Notes: a model not told the origin generated them from the letters alone. Positions 16,820 through 27,171 are shown, numbered from the stretch's first letter. The stretch is DNA of 64,000 nucleotides from JBEKYD01 sp052148435 (GCA_052148435.1 JBKQIF010000073.1:27436-91435); one strand, 5' to 3'. Made by a program: numbers and translations.

Positions 16820-18151
16820 TTAGGCAGGCAAGTCCGGGTTAGGCTTGTCGAAGCTGCCAGGCAGATAGGGGAACTTCTTCTCAATGTCCGGGATCACCTC
16901 CACGCCGAAGCCGGGCTTGTCGGGCAAGTCGATGTAACCATGCCTGGCGAGAAGCGGCTCCTTGAAAACGCCCTCCCGCAAATAGCTGAAGGTCACGTTA
17001 TGCTCCAGCACCAGGTGGTTGGGAATGGCCGCGACCAGGGCGGCATTGGCCATGATGGTGAGCCCGCCATGCCAGTCGTGCGGACAGCAGTACTTCTTCC
17101 TCAAGTGGGCAACCCGGGCGATGTTCCAGGCTTCCGTAACGCCGGTGACGTTGCAGTCCGGTTGCACGATGTCATAGGCGCCGCGCTCGATCCAGTCCTT
17201 GAAGTCGAACCGGTTCGGCCGGCTTTCCCCGCCGGAAACCATGACGTGGGGCATCCGGCCGCGAATCTTATTGTAGTTGTCGATCGCTTCGGGGCCGTTC
17301 ACGCGCACCGGCTCCTCGAACCAAAGGAAGCGCAGTTCTTCCAGCACCGGCGCCAGCTCCAAAGCTTCCTCCAGGCTCAAGCGCATGTTGGCTTCCTGGA
17401 TCAGGTTGAAGTCCGGCCCCACCGCCTCGCGCAGCTTCCTCAGCATCGGGATGTAATTGTGCATGGTCGCGCCCTGCTGGAGTTTCCAGTCAGGTCCCAG
17501 GCGGAACTTGAAAGCGGTGTAGCCCTGCTCCTTCACCCGCAGAGCTTCTCCGATCAGGTTCTCCGGATGCTTATAAAAGGCCCACTCGTCACCGCCGCTG
17601 GCGTAGAGCTTAATGTGCGGCGCCGGCTCCCCCTCGGTGGCCAGCAGTTTGTACACCGACAGCCCCTTGGCTTTGCCGACAATATCCCAAAGAGCGCAAT
17701 CCACCCCCGCCCAAACGCGCGCCCCGGACATGACCGGAACACTCGCCGGCGTCCCTCCCAGCAGTTCCACGTCGAACGGGTTCTGACCGATCAGGATCGG
17801 TTTGACGAAATCCTCGGCGTACTTCTTCATGTCCACCGGCCCACCGTATGGCGAACCCTCGCCGATGCCGACGATTCCCTTATCGGTGAATACCTCGACC
17901 AGGACCGCGTCCGATTTCCATACGATCGTCCGCGGGTTATACCACTGCCGATCCTTGGGAATCTCGGCGGATAGCAAGGTCACTTTCAAGTCGGTGATCT
18001 TGATGTTCTCCCGCGCGATGCCATCCAGCGGATGGACGCGGCCCGCCAGTTTCATGGCCTTTGCCGGCGCTTTCCGGTCCGCGGCGGACAGCGCCGTAGC
18101 GGCGGCTACCGGAACGGACCCAAGCAACGATCGTCTCGAAATACTTCGCAT
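16820..18151 (-). CDS. Exported enolase-superfamily (mandelate racemase-like) dehydratase
   Basis: The start at ATG 18151 gives MRSISRRSLLGSVPVAAATALSA, a textbook twin-arginine signal, and 443 residues. The capping domain (VLVEVFTDKGIVGIGEGSPYG) precedes a barrel with ACAL-type helix (AGVDCALWDIVGKAKGL), the metal strand LIQEANMRLSLEE, a FLWFEEPVRVNG strand, and SGGESRPNRFDFKD. The late motif PHDWHGGLTIMANAALVAAIPNHLVLEHN carries the catalytic histidine found in gluconate/galactonate-type dehydratases. This is the second of three exported paralogues between 12.5 and 19.8 kb. Different dehydratase substrates among them are likely. Confidence 0.85.
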   Translation of the reverse strand: MRSISRRSLLGSVPVAAATALSAADRKAPAKAMKLAGRVHPLDGIARENIKITDLKVTLLSAEIPKDRQWYNPRTIVWKSDAVLVEVFTDKGIVGIGEGSPYGGPVDMKKYAEDFVKPILIGQNPFDVELLGGTPASVPVMSGARVWAGVDCALWDIVGKAKGLSVYKLLATEGEPAPHIKLYASGGDEWAFYKHPENLIGEALRVKEQGYTAFKFRLGPDWKLQQGATMHNYIPMLRKLREAVGPDFNLIQEANMRLSLEEALELAPVLEELRFLWFEEPVRVNGPEAIDNYNKIRGRMPHVMVSGGESRPNRFDFKDWIERGAYDIVQPDCNVTGVTEAWNIARVAHLRKKYCCPHDWHGGLTIMANAALVAAIPNHLVLEHNVTFSYLREGVFKEPLLARHGYIDLPDKPGFGVEVIPDIEKKFPYLPGSFDKPNPDLPA

Positions 18152-18296
18152 TTTGTGTTCCTGCTTCAAATTAGCAAGTCTGAACGCCAAGGTGGCGTAC
18201 TGGCCGGAACCTGCCCCGGGAGCTACTGCTCCGTCCCGGAAGGCTGATTTTCGTCGCTGTCGTTTCCTGGCCCCGCGCTACACTGGGATTGCGAAC

Positions 18297-18530
18297 ATGA
18301 CAAACGACGAACGGCTGGAAAAGCTCACCGAACGCCACGAAGCGCTGACCCAAACGGTCGAACTGCTGAGCCGCGACATCCAAAAACTGCTGGAAACGTC
18401 CCAGCAGGACGGCGAGAACATCCAAAAACTGCTGGAAACGTCCCAGCAGGACGGCGAAAACATTCGCGCGCTGGCCCGCATCGCAGAGATTCACGAACGC
18501 CGCCTGAGCGGCCTCGAAGAAGGGCAGTAA
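18297..18530 (+). CDS. Small coiled-coil protein with internal tandem repeat
   Basis: A 77-residue, charged, heptad-like protein (MTNDERLEKLTERHEALTQT...). A 14-residue unit, DIQKLLETSQQDGEN-like, is repeated back to back; at DNA level the 42-bp copies are nearly identical. No transmembrane or signal segment is present. The antisense reading is a shadow. Such DUF-type coiled-coil proteins with variable repeat numbers are scattered in this group; the function is unknown. It is oriented opposite to the neighbouring dehydratase genes. Confidence 0.75.
   Translation: MTNDERLEKLTERHEALTQTVELLSRDIQKLLETSQQDGENIQKLLETSQQDGENIRALARIAEIHERRLSGLEEGQ
18376..18459 (+). repeat. 42-bp in-frame tandem repeat (two copies)
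   Basis: Copy 1 is 18376-18417 and copy 2 is 18418-18459, starting ACATCCAAAAACTGCTGG. They differ at a single base near the end by eye. The unit is a multiple of three, so copy-number change would keep the frame of the coiled-coil gene. Confidence 0.9.
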
Positions 18531-18611
18531 CGTCGGGCAATCTGGGCCGCTCGCCTAATGGCGGGTGTTTTTTTGGGTCTTGCTGGCTTCCTTTCCGGAT
18601 TGAGGTTTTCG

Positions 18612-19772
18612 CTACACCCGATAGCGACGGATTTCAGCTTCGGAAACCTCGCTGCTCATGCCCGGCTCTTGGGGGCCGGGAAGTTCGCCGTCTCTCATCG
18701 ACTTCTGCGCGCCGCTGGTTTCCATATAGATCGCGTTGGGCATGGCGAGCAGCATGTTCATGTTGGTCTCGCCGCCGCCGTGGCTGGCCAGCTCCAGCCC
18801 GTTAGCGTCGGCGATGGCGGCGATCTCCATCCACTCGGTGATGCCGCCCGCGCGCCGGTTATCGGGCTGGACAACGTCGGCGCCGTGGCGCGCAATCAGG
18901 TCGGCAAAAGCGTACTTCGTATTCAGGTTCTCCCCGGTGGCGATGCGGATGTCGAGCTGTTGCGCGAGCTCCGCAAACCCCTCCATATCTTGCGGCGGCA
19001 AGGGCTCTTCGTACCAGAAGCAGCCCATCTCCTGGTAAACGCGGCCACGCCGCAGGGCCTCGTTGCGATTGAAAACCTGATTGGCGTCCACCATCACGCG
19101 GCGCCCCTTGCCCAGGATCTCCTGCGCGGCACGGATGCGGCGCACATCGTCATCGATGGTATCGCGCCCCACCTTGATCTTGACAGCCTGGTACCCCTGC
19201 TCGACGGCCTCGCCGACAACTCGGCGGTAATGCGAGAGGTCGGCGTCGTTATCGTAATACCAGCCGCACATCGAGTACACCGGGATACGGTCGCGATATG
19301 CCCCCAGCATCTTGTAGACCGGCAATCCGGCGCTCTTGCCGAGAATGTCCCAAACCGCGATATCCACGGCGGCGATGGCGAACTGCGTCGGCCCGCCCAC
19401 ACCCTGGTATTCGAGCGCCTTCCATAGATCGGCGCGGATACGGCGCGGGAACGCCGGGTCCTGGCCGATCAGCACGGGCTTGATTTCCTGTTCGAGGATC
19501 GTCTGCACCACGCGTGGGCCCCCCGCGATCATGCCGAAGGAGCTGGAGGCCCAGCCGGTGATGCCGCCATCGGTGCGCAGGCGGAGCACAACCGAGCCGC
19601 TTTCGGTCCCAAACGGGTGGATGGCATCGTAGTACGGCGTTCCCGGCGGGCGCTTGAGAACGTCGGTTTCGATGGCGGTGATTTTGAATGTCTTCGGCGG
19701 CGGCGCCGCGGCTTGAAGAGCGGCGGCGGCCGGCAGGGCAGCGGCTGTGCGCAGGAGTTGGCGGCGGTTCAT
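18612..19772 (-). CDS. Exported enolase-superfamily (muconate-lactonising/mandelate racemase) protein
   Basis: The start ATG 19772 opens MNRRQLLRTAAALPAAAALQAAA, a signal with paired arginines, giving 386 residues. The barrel shows AIAAVDIAVWDILGKSAGLPVYKMLG, then QAVKIKVGRD with the K-x-K catalytic pair of mandelate racemase and MLE enzymes, VMVDANQVFNRNEA (metal Asp), CFWYEEPLPPQD (metal Glu), IATGENLNTKY (metal Glu) and ASHGGGETN. The KxK pair separates it from the two other local paralogues and supports racemase/dehydratase chemistry on an aldonic acid. The divergent cytochrome c gene starts about 150 bp away. Confidence 0.87.
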   Translation of the reverse strand: MNRRQLLRTAAALPAAAALQAAAPPPKTFKITAIETDVLKRPPGTPYYDAIHPFGTESGSVVLRLRTDGGITGWASSSFGMIAGGPRVVQTILEQEIKPVLIGQDPAFPRRIRADLWKALEYQGVGGPTQFAIAAVDIAVWDILGKSAGLPVYKMLGAYRDRIPVYSMCGWYYDNDADLSHYRRVVGEAVEQGYQAVKIKVGRDTIDDDVRRIRAAQEILGKGRRVMVDANQVFNRNEALRRGRVYQEMGCFWYEEPLPPQDMEGFAELAQQLDIRIATGENLNTKYAFADLIARHGADVVQPDNRRAGGITEWMEIAAIADANGLELASHGGGETNMNMLLAMPNAIYMETSGAQKSMRDGELPGPQEPGMSSEVSEAEIRRYRV

Positions 19773-19923
19773 ACGAGTATTGTGGACGCGGGACGCTCCC
19801 GCCGCAACATTGTCGGCTTCACCTGGGTCTCGCCCGGAAGGCTGTTCCAGGCGGGACGGCGGCCGGGTGTACACTGAAAAGGACCCGGGAGTCCAAAATA
19901 GAAATCCCGGTGGAGTTGATATA

Positions 19924-20511
19924 ATGCGATTTCTTCTCGTTCCCGCTCTGGCGACGCTCGCCGCACTTTCGGGTTGCTCCCGAGGCGCGGCCACTAATGG
20001 AGAGAAGCTCTTTGTCTCGTTCAAGTGCGCCTCTTGCCACGGCGACAAGGGCCAGGGCGGGTCGGCGCCGGCGCTGGTGGGAAGCTCCGGACCAGTCTCT
20101 TCTCCGGACTCGATGGCGGCGGCTATGTGGAGCCACGCTACGAAAATGTGGCAAGCCGTGGACGCGGCGAAGATCGAAAGACCGCAGATCTCCACCGAAC
20201 AGGCGTCGGATTTGTACGCTTTCCTTTCCGGCGGCTCCGGCGGGCAGGATCCCGCGGGCACTGCCGCTCGCGGCCAGCAGGTTTTCCAGGCCAAGCTGTG
20301 CGCCTCCTGCCACGAGCAGGCGACCAGCGATGCCAGCGCGCCAAACCTGGCCGCCAAGGCGGGTCAGTTCTCGGGTTTCTCGATGGTCTCCGCGCTATGG
20401 CAGCACGGCTCCGGGATGCTCGCCCGCATGGTCGCGCAAAACAAGGAATGGCAGGTCCTCTCAGCCCAGGAGATGGCCGATATCCTCGCTTACCTGAACG
20501 CCAAGAAATAG
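19924..20511 (+). CDS. Di-haem c-type cytochrome lipoprotein
   Basis: 195 residues. The lipobox LSGC (C18) follows a short signal, so the protein is probably tethered to the periplasmic face of the membrane. Two CASCH haem-binding motifs (C35-H39 and C126-H130) sit in two similar cytochrome-c halves, each with a downstream methionine (MWSHATKMW and LWQHGSGMLARM) as candidate sixth ligand. It looks like a tandem-duplicated class I cytochrome. It could accept electrons from exported dehydrogenases of the sugar-acid cluster; no partner is adjacent in the same operon. The ATG at 19924 follows GGTGG. Confidence 0.9.
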   Translation: MRFLLVPALATLAALSGCSRGAATNGEKLFVSFKCASCHGDKGQGGSAPALVGSSGPVSSPDSMAAAMWSHATKMWQAVDAAKIERPQISTEQASDLYAFLSGGSGGQDPAGTAARGQQVFQAKLCASCHEQATSDASAPNLAAKAGQFSGFSMVSALWQHGSGMLARMVAQNKEWQVLSAQEMADILAYLNAKK

Positions 20512-20607
20512 GCGCCAGTTTTCTCTTTCGCGGGCACTTTCATCGCGGCCACCGGAGGCGCGGCTGACGCGCTGCCGCTCAATCCGCCGCGGGCGGATGT
20601 CCCCGCC

Positions 20608-21441
<834 letters not shown>

Positions 21442-21556
21442 GATAGAGGATCGTATCACCTCGTGCACCGGGACGGTGCAGGGTGCTTAACCGATCTGAG
21501 GATTTCGCGGTTTAGGCGCGGCAACCGCTCCCTGAAGAGCTGTGAAAAAATCAAGC

Positions 21557-21632
21557 CGCAGGCCGAAGGACTACTCCACGAGGTCGGCAGGCACATTGGA
21601 ATCTTCGTGGAGTAGGCGTTTACGCCTGCGCT
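21557..21632. repeat. Dispersed GGAGTAGGC-type intergenic repeat
   Basis: CTACTCCACGA (from 21571) is mirrored by TCGTGGAGTAG (ending 21614), flanked by GCAGGCCGAAGG and GGCGTTTACGCCTGCG. Related blocks lie near 28005, 41011, 52611 and 62826, so it is a family rather than a single hairpin. Confidence 0.6.
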
Positions 21633-21644
21633 TTTGCAGATCGG

Positions 21645-23066
21645 TCAAGCACCCGACGGTGCGGGCTCGTTATCCGATGCCGCCCTGGGCGTAGGGTTGT
21701 GCCAACCGCCGCCTGAAGCGATGATCGCGTCGGCCTCTTTCGGCCCCCAACCGCCGCGCTTGTAAGGGCGGGCCCGGGGGTGGGTTTTCAGGACCGGCTC
21801 GACCACCGCCCAGGCGGCCTCCACGGCGTCCTCACGGGTAAAGAGCGCTCCATCGCCGGCCATGGCGTCGCTCAAAAGCCGCTCATACGGCGCTTCCTCA
21901 CCCGCTTGTTCTTCCGACAGGTAGAGTTCTCGCTGGTCTCCGACAAACTCTTTGCCCGCAAGTTTGACGCGGGCGGCGAGGGCGACGGCCGAGCCGGGCG
22001 AGAGCCGGAAGCGCAGGTAGTTGGCCGGGCCTGTCGCCGGCGCTGAATCGGCGAAAAGCCTCTGTGGCGGCGGCTTCAGTTCCACCAGCACCTCGGTCGC
22101 GGTTTCGGCCAGATACTTGCCAGAGCGCAGGTACCACGGCACCCCCTCCCAGCGCCATGAGTCGATAAAAAGCCGCAGGGCGCAGAAAGTCTCGACGTCG
22201 GAGGTTTTGGCGACGCCCGGCTCCTTCCGGTAGCCCGCATACTGGCCGCGCACCAGGTCGCCCGGCTTCAGCGGGCGCATCGCGCGGAAAACCGCGGCCT
22301 TCTCTCTGTGGACGGCCCCAAAGTCCCTGCCGGCCGGGGGCTCCATGGCAAGCAGCGCGACCACCTGGAAGAGGTGGTTCTGGATCACGTCGCGCAGACA
22401 GCCGGCGCTTTCGTAAAACGGCCCGCGGTCCCCCACACCGAAGTTCTCGGATAAGGTTACCTGGACGCTGGCCACGTAGTTGCGGTTCCAGATCGGCTCC
22501 AGGAACGAATTGGCGAAGCGGAAATAGAGGATATTCATGATCGCCTCCTTTCCGAGGAAGTGGTCGATACGGAAGATCGAATCCTCCGGGAACACCGTCC
22601 GCGCGACGTGGTTGAGCTCCCTCGCGGAGGCCAGGTCGCGGCCGAACGGCTTTTCGACAATGACGCGCCCATGCTCGGCCAGGTCCGCGGCGCCGAGTCC
22701 TTTGATCACCGTTTCGAAAAGCGAGGGCGGAATGGCGAGGTAGTAAGCCGGGCGCCGGGCGGTACCGAGCGCACTCTTGATCGCCGCGAACGTCTTCGGG
22801 TCCTGGTAATCCCCGCTCACGTACTGGAGCAGGGACAGAAGATGGTGGAGGGCACGCGGGTCATCGATCCCGCCCGATCGCTCTATGCTGTCCGTCACTC
22901 GTTTGTGCAGGCGCGCCACACTCCACTTAGGGAGCGCGACGCCGATTACGGGGACATCGAGCGAGCCTCGCTTCACCATCGAATAAAGTGCCGGGAAGAT
23001 CATCTTGTGAGCGAGGTCGCCCGTCACACCGAAGACCGCCAGCGCGTCCGAACGGGATTCGCTCAT
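21645..23066 (-). CDS. zwf: Glucose-6-phosphate 1-dehydrogenase
   Basis: 473 residues from ATG 23066. It oxidises glucose 6-phosphate with NADP+, the first step of the oxidative pentose phosphate pathway. FGVTGDLAHKMIFPALY is the nucleotide-binding turn and RIDHFLGKEAIMNI the active-site signature carrying the catalytic histidine. VEKPFGRDLASA and NHLFQVVALLAMEPP are further conserved blocks. It starts 28 bp after the gnd stop on the same strand, so gnd-zwf form an operon. The longer ORF to 23129 adds an arginine-rich stretch that is not supported. Confidence 0.95.
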   Translation of the reverse strand: MSESRSDALAVFGVTGDLAHKMIFPALYSMVKRGSLDVPVIGVALPKWSVARLHKRVTDSIERSGGIDDPRALHHLLSLLQYVSGDYQDPKTFAAIKSALGTARRPAYYLAIPPSLFETVIKGLGAADLAEHGRVIVEKPFGRDLASARELNHVARTVFPEDSIFRIDHFLGKEAIMNILYFRFANSFLEPIWNRNYVASVQVTLSENFGVGDRGPFYESAGCLRDVIQNHLFQVVALLAMEPPAGRDFGAVHREKAAVFRAMRPLKPGDLVRGQYAGYRKEPGVAKTSDVETFCALRLFIDSWRWEGVPWYLRSGKYLAETATEVLVELKPPPQRLFADSAPATGPANYLRFRLSPGSAVALAARVKLAGKEFVGDQRELYLSEEQAGEEAPYERLLSDAMAGDGALFTREDAVEAAWAVVEPVLKTHPRARPYKRGGWGPKEADAIIASGGGWHNPTPRAASDNEPAPSGA

Positions 23067-23094
23067 CGGGCAACTCCTTTCATGGCGGCGGCTC

Positions 23095-24108
23095 TCATGA
23101 CTTCTTCTCGACATGGCCGCCGAACCCAAATCGCATCGCCGAGAGTAGCTTGTCCGCGAAATCCTCTTCGCCTCTCGACGCGAACCGCTGGTAGAGTGCG
23201 GCGCTCAGGACCGGCGCGGGGGCCCCTTCATCGATGGCGGCGGCGATGGTCCACCGGCCTTCCCCGGAATCGGATACGCGGCCGGAAAACTTGGAGAGAT
23301 CGTGCTGCCCGAATAATGCGATTGCGGTCAGGTCCAGCAGCCATGAGGCGATCACGCTGCCGCGGCGCCAAACTTCGGAGACATCGGCCAGATTGAAGTC
23401 GTATCGATAATGTTCCGGATTGCGCAGGGGCGTGGTCTCGGCATCGACGCTCTGGGCGTGCTTGCCGACGTTGGCGTGGCGCAGAATGTTCAGCCCCTCG
23501 GCATACGCCTCCATGATGCCGTATTCGATGCCGTTGTGAACCATCTTGACGAAATGGCCGGCGCCGGAAGGCCCGCAATACAGGTAGCCTTCCTCGGCCG
23601 TGCCGGCGGAGTTTTCACGCCCCGGCGTGCGCGCGATATCGCCGCGTCCCGGCGCAAGCGTTTTGAAAACCGGATCCAGGTGCTGGACAGGCTCAGCCTC
23701 GCCTCCAATCATCAGGCAGAAACCACGCTCGAAACCCCACACGCCACCGCTGGTCCCGACGTCGATGTAATGAACGCCTCGCGGCTCGAGTTCCTGGGCG
23801 CGCCGGATGTCGTCGATGTAGTAAGAATTGCCTCCATCCACGACGATGTCGCCCTTCTGCATTTGGGCCGAGAGGCCGCCGAGTGTGTCGTCGACCGCCG
23901 CCGCGGGCACCATCAGCCATACCGCGCGCGGCGGCTTTAGTTTTGCCACGAAGTCGTCGAGTGACGTGGCTCCGGTCGCGCCTTCCTTCCCCAAGTCCTT
24001 CACGTTATCCTGGTTCTTGTCGAAGACGACGCATTGATGACCGCCGCTTAGCAAGCGGCGGACCATATTGGCGCCCATCCTACCCAGACCGATCATTCCA
24101 ATCTGCAT
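23095..24108 (-). CDS. gnd: 6-phosphogluconate dehydrogenase (short, decarboxylating type)
   Basis: 337 residues from ATG 24108. QIGMIGLGRMGANMVRRLL is the Rossmann nucleotide site; VDGGNSYYIDD, DVGTSGGVWG and GAGHFVKMVHNGIEYG (catalytic Lys/Asn) follow. The length places it with the short, dimer-of-tetramer YqeC/GndA-like group rather than the ~470-residue enterobacterial enzyme; NAD+ preference is possible but not shown. It supplies ribulose 5-phosphate after zwf and is transcribed ahead of it. Confidence 0.95.
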   Translation of the reverse strand: MQIGMIGLGRMGANMVRRLLSGGHQCVVFDKNQDNVKDLGKEGATGATSLDDFVAKLKPPRAVWLMVPAAAVDDTLGGLSAQMQKGDIVVDGGNSYYIDDIRRAQELEPRGVHYIDVGTSGGVWGFERGFCLMIGGEAEPVQHLDPVFKTLAPGRGDIARTPGRENSAGTAEEGYLYCGPSGAGHFVKMVHNGIEYGIMEAYAEGLNILRHANVGKHAQSVDAETTPLRNPEHYRYDFNLADVSEVWRRGSVIASWLLDLTAIALFGQHDLSKFSGRVSDSGEGRWTIAAAIDEGAPAPVLSAALYQRFASRGEEDFADKLLSAMRFGFGGHVEKKS

Positions 24109-24323
24109 TTCCGGCTCCTTCCTTTTCAAAACGTCTCGTGCTGAAAGGTAAATGTTTCGATGACCCGCGGATGTTTGGGCGCCGATTTCTCGGGGTTGCG
24201 TCGCGGCCGGAACAGGCAAAAGAAGCCCACGGTCATCAGGGTGAACCTCCCGGAGGCGAGCAGGAGAAGGTTCGCCCGTCCTGCTTGTCATCGACTAAGG
24301 AACATGGGGTACATGGGAACGGG

Positions 24324-24599
24324 TCAGCGCCGCGATTGGCGATGGGCGCCGCCGCCCAGCCCGCCGAGATCGACCATCACCGCGATCAACAGCCACAGCA
24401 GATTGATTCCCGCCGTCGGCATGCCACTGTTAAGTTCCCATGCGTATACGATCGTGGTGAGCGGCAGGAAAATAAAGCCGAGTACCGGCAGCACCAGACC
24501 ACCGTGGAATGCGTGCTGCAGGTAGGTCGAGTAGATCCACATCAACACAAGCGCGACACGCGGAAACAGCAGAACGATGAGCAGGAGGAAGCAAGGCAT
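24324..24599 (-). CDS. Small integral membrane protein
   Basis: 91 residues from ATG 24599 (MPCFLLLIVLLFPRVALVLMWIYSTYL). It has about three hydrophobic helices and ends in a glycine/arginine-rich tail. The WIYSTYLQHAFHGGLVLPVLGFIFLPLTTIVYAW region is typical of small conserved actinobacterial/acidobacterial membrane proteins annotated as hypothetical. There is no catalytic motif. It precedes gnd by about 215 bp on the same strand. Confidence 0.75.
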   Translation of the reverse strand: MPCFLLLIVLLFPRVALVLMWIYSTYLQHAFHGGLVLPVLGFIFLPLTTIVYAWELNSGMPTAGINLLWLLIAVMVDLGGLGGGAHRQSRR

Positions 24600-24993
24600 A
24601 GTGGTGAGTCTCCAGCCGGGCAGGACGAGCCCGCAGTGCAATGATACCAGATTCGCGCTCCGGAAGCGCTTGGCGCAATGGAGCGCGTTTGAGCCGGAAC
24701 CGGAGCTTCGAAATGCTTCCCGCTTAGGTTACGACGGCTGCGCCGCCGCCCTTCGTTTGTGTGGATGATCTTAGCTGCTCCGTCCACCGCTCTATGAGCT
24801 TGGAGACCAACCGCCTCTCGCGGTTGTACTTCAAAACCTGATCGACTGGCGCCCGTCAATTCGGGGTGGCAACCTCCTCCGTCGGATCCCCCGCAACTGG
24901 CTCCGCCAGACCACGCCACCCATGGCGCCAGCTTCCACTTCCTCTACCTCGGAATTTTCCCAAGCGCCAATGTATAATGGAAATAGGTCCCAC
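24600..24993. other. Intergenic region with -10 box before DUF1385 gene
   Basis: No coding sequence is supported. A consensus TATAAT lies at 24973-24978, 15 bp before the proposed start codon, without a convincing -35 box. If used, the DUF1385 leader would be very short. Confidence 0.4.
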
Positions 24994-25992
24994 ATGAAGT
25001 TTCCCGTATCCCTACGTTCGTTTTGCCGGCTGTTCTTCCATACCCAGATGTTGCCGCTGCTGGAAAGCGGGGAGGAAACGCTGGTCGGCGGCCAGGCCGT
25101 GATGGAGGGCGTCATGATGCGGGCTCCGCACAGCTATTGCGTGGCCGTGCGGACGTCCAGTGGCGGAATGGTGACCGATAGCAATGCCCTGTCCCGCCTC
25201 TCCGAGCGCTATCCCATTTTCAGGCTGCCGATCTTTCGCGGCGTGGGAACGCTCTGCCAGGCCATGGTGCTGGGTTTTCGCGCGTTGCGTTTTTCCACCG
25301 ACGTGGCGGTACGGGAAATCAGTCCCGCTCCGGCCGGCGCGGCGCCTAAAGAAATGCCTGGATGGGCTGTAACCGGCAACCTGATCTTCTCGCTGGTCTT
25401 CCTGCTCTTTCTCTACAAGTTCGTCCCGCTGTTTCTGGTGACCAAGCTGGAAAAGGTTTATCCGGTGCTGGCCGGCCGCATCGCCTTCAACGCGGCCGAC
25501 GGGGTGATCCGCATTGCCATTCTGCTCGGCTTCATGTACGCCATCTCCCGCACCAAGGATATCCGGCGGGTATTCCAATACCACGGCGCCGAGCACAAAG
25601 TGGTGTTCAATTTCGAGGCTGGCGAAGAGGTTACGGTAGCCAATGCGCAGCGCTATAGCACCTTCCATCCCCGCTGCGGAACCAGCTTTCTGCTGGTCCT
25701 GATGTTTCTGGCGATCCCGGTCTATACCCTGATTCCGTTCGATGGCTTCGTCGCCAAGCTGGTCTGCCGCATCGCGCTGCTACCCTTCGTGATCGGCTTG
25801 AGCTACGAGCTGATCCGCTTCGCCGCCAGGCATCCGGGCTCGCTGCTGGCGCTGGTCGCCGCGCCCGGCCTGTGGCTGCAGCGCATTACCACCAAGCCCC
25901 CATCCGACGACCAGGCGGCGGTGGCCATCCATGCCCTGGAAGGCGCCATGAGCCTGGAGAAATCGCAGGGCGGCGAGCTGGTCATCGCGTAG
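24994..25992 (+). CDS. DUF1385 family membrane protein (YqhQ-like)
   Basis: 332 residues from ATG 24994. The hallmark block LVGGQAVMEGVMMRAP is at ~28-44 and YHGAEHKVVFNFE at ~195-207, both diagnostic of DUF1385. Four hydrophobic helices are visible (around ~133-152, ~173-187, ~231-248, ~253-275). YqhQ-type proteins are conserved, essential-looking membrane proteins of unknown function and often precede prfA, as here (78 bp to prfA). The start at 24970 is an alternative. Confidence 0.9.
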   Translation: MKFPVSLRSFCRLFFHTQMLPLLESGEETLVGGQAVMEGVMMRAPHSYCVAVRTSSGGMVTDSNALSRLSERYPIFRLPIFRGVGTLCQAMVLGFRALRFSTDVAVREISPAPAGAAPKEMPGWAVTGNLIFSLVFLLFLYKFVPLFLVTKLEKVYPVLAGRIAFNAADGVIRIAILLGFMYAISRTKDIRRVFQYHGAEHKVVFNFEAGEEVTVANAQRYSTFHPRCGTSFLLVLMFLAIPVYTLIPFDGFVAKLVCRIALLPFVIGLSYELIRFAARHPGSLLALVAAPGLWLQRITTKPPSDDQAAVAIHALEGAMSLEKSQGGELVIA

Positions 25993-26069
25993 GAAAAGTG
26001 ATCAGTCGTCAGTAGTCACTTATCGGCCAAACCCTAGCACGCTGCTAAACTGGTTATCTGTAATATCCC

Positions 26070-27152
26070 ATGCAATTTGCCGCCAGACTCGAACAGCTCG
26101 AAAAACGCTTTGAAGAACTCACTCGGCAGATGGCCGATCCTGCCCTGATCGGCGATGCCGAGCAGTATCGCAAAGTGGCCAAGACGCAGAGCGAGTTCGC
26201 CGAGATCGTCTCCAAGTACCGCGAGTGGAAGAAGGTGGAAGACAGCCTCTCGCAGGCGCGCGGCATGCTCGAAGACAGCGATCCCGAGCTCCAGGCCATG
26301 GCGCGGGAAGAACTGGCGCATCTGGAGCCGGAACGCGAGCGCATCGAAAGCGAGCTGAAAGTCCTGCTGCTGCCCAAGGACCCCAACGACGACAAGAACG
26401 TGGTGCTCGAAATCCGCGCCGGCACTGGCGGCGACGAAGCTACCCTGTTTGCCGCCGAAATCTTTCGCATGTACTCCCGCTACGCCGAAGCCCAGAACTG
26501 GAAAATGGAAGTCACTTCGGCCAGCGATTCGGCGGTGGGCGGGTTGAAGGAAGTCATCGCCCTGGTGAGCGGCAACAAGGTGTTCAGCAAACTGAAGTAC
26601 GAAAGCGGCGTACACCGCGTGCAGCGGGTCCCCGTCACCGAACAGCAGGGGCGGGTGCACACGTCCGCCATTACCGTGGCTATTCTGCCGGAAGCCGACG
26701 AGGTGGAAATCAAGCTCGACCCCAAAGACATTCGCATCGACACCTTCTGCTCGTCCGGCCCGGGCGGCCAGTCGGTCAATACCACCTACTCGGCCGTGCG
26801 TATCACCCATCTCCCTACCGGGCTGGTGGTTTCCTGCCAGGACGAAAAATCGCAGATCAAGAACCGCGCCAAGGCGGAGCGCGTGCTGCGTTCGCGGTTG
26901 TATGAAATCGAGCTCGAAAAGCAGCAGGCCGCGCTTGGCGCCGAACGCCGCAGCATGGTCGGCTCCGGCGACCGCAGCGAGAAAATCCGCACCTACAACT
27001 TCCCCCAAAACCGCGTCACCGATCACCGCATCGGCCTCACCCTCCATCAGCTCGATTTCGTGATGGACGGCAAGCTCGACCAGGTCGTCGACGCCCTGAC
27101 CACCTTTTACCAGAGCGAAAAGCTCAAGCATCAGGGCGACCAGGCGGCCTAG
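26070..27152 (+). CDS. prfA: Peptide chain release factor 1
   Basis: 360 residues, the standard RF1 length. The GGQ motif is in SSGPGGQSVNTTYSAVR, and the downstream block GLVVSCQDEKSQIKNRAKA is intact. The recognition loop region (residues ~185-200) contains HRVQRVPVTEQQGRVHTSA, with the P-x-T tripeptide (PVT) that separates RF1 from RF2. It ends translation at UAA/UAG on the ribosome. prmC, which methylates the GGQ glutamine, begins 19 bp later. Confidence 0.98.
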   Translation: MQFAARLEQLEKRFEELTRQMADPALIGDAEQYRKVAKTQSEFAEIVSKYREWKKVEDSLSQARGMLEDSDPELQAMAREELAHLEPERERIESELKVLLLPKDPNDDKNVVLEIRAGTGGDEATLFAAEIFRMYSRYAEAQNWKMEVTSASDSAVGGLKEVIALVSGNKVFSKLKYESGVHRVQRVPVTEQQGRVHTSAITVAILPEADEVEIKLDPKDIRIDTFCSSGPGGQSVNTTYSAVRITHLPTGLVVSCQDEKSQIKNRAKAERVLRSRLYEIELEKQQAALGAERRSMVGSGDRSEKIRTYNFPQNRVTDHRIGLTLHQLDFVMDGKLDQVVDALTTFYQSEKLKHQGDQAA

Positions 27153-27171
27153 GCACTTTTCACTGCCTGCG

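Noticed and set aside
16481..17974. 497-residue plus-strand ORF
   Set aside because: Antisense to the esterase start and the second dehydratase; composition typical of a shadow.
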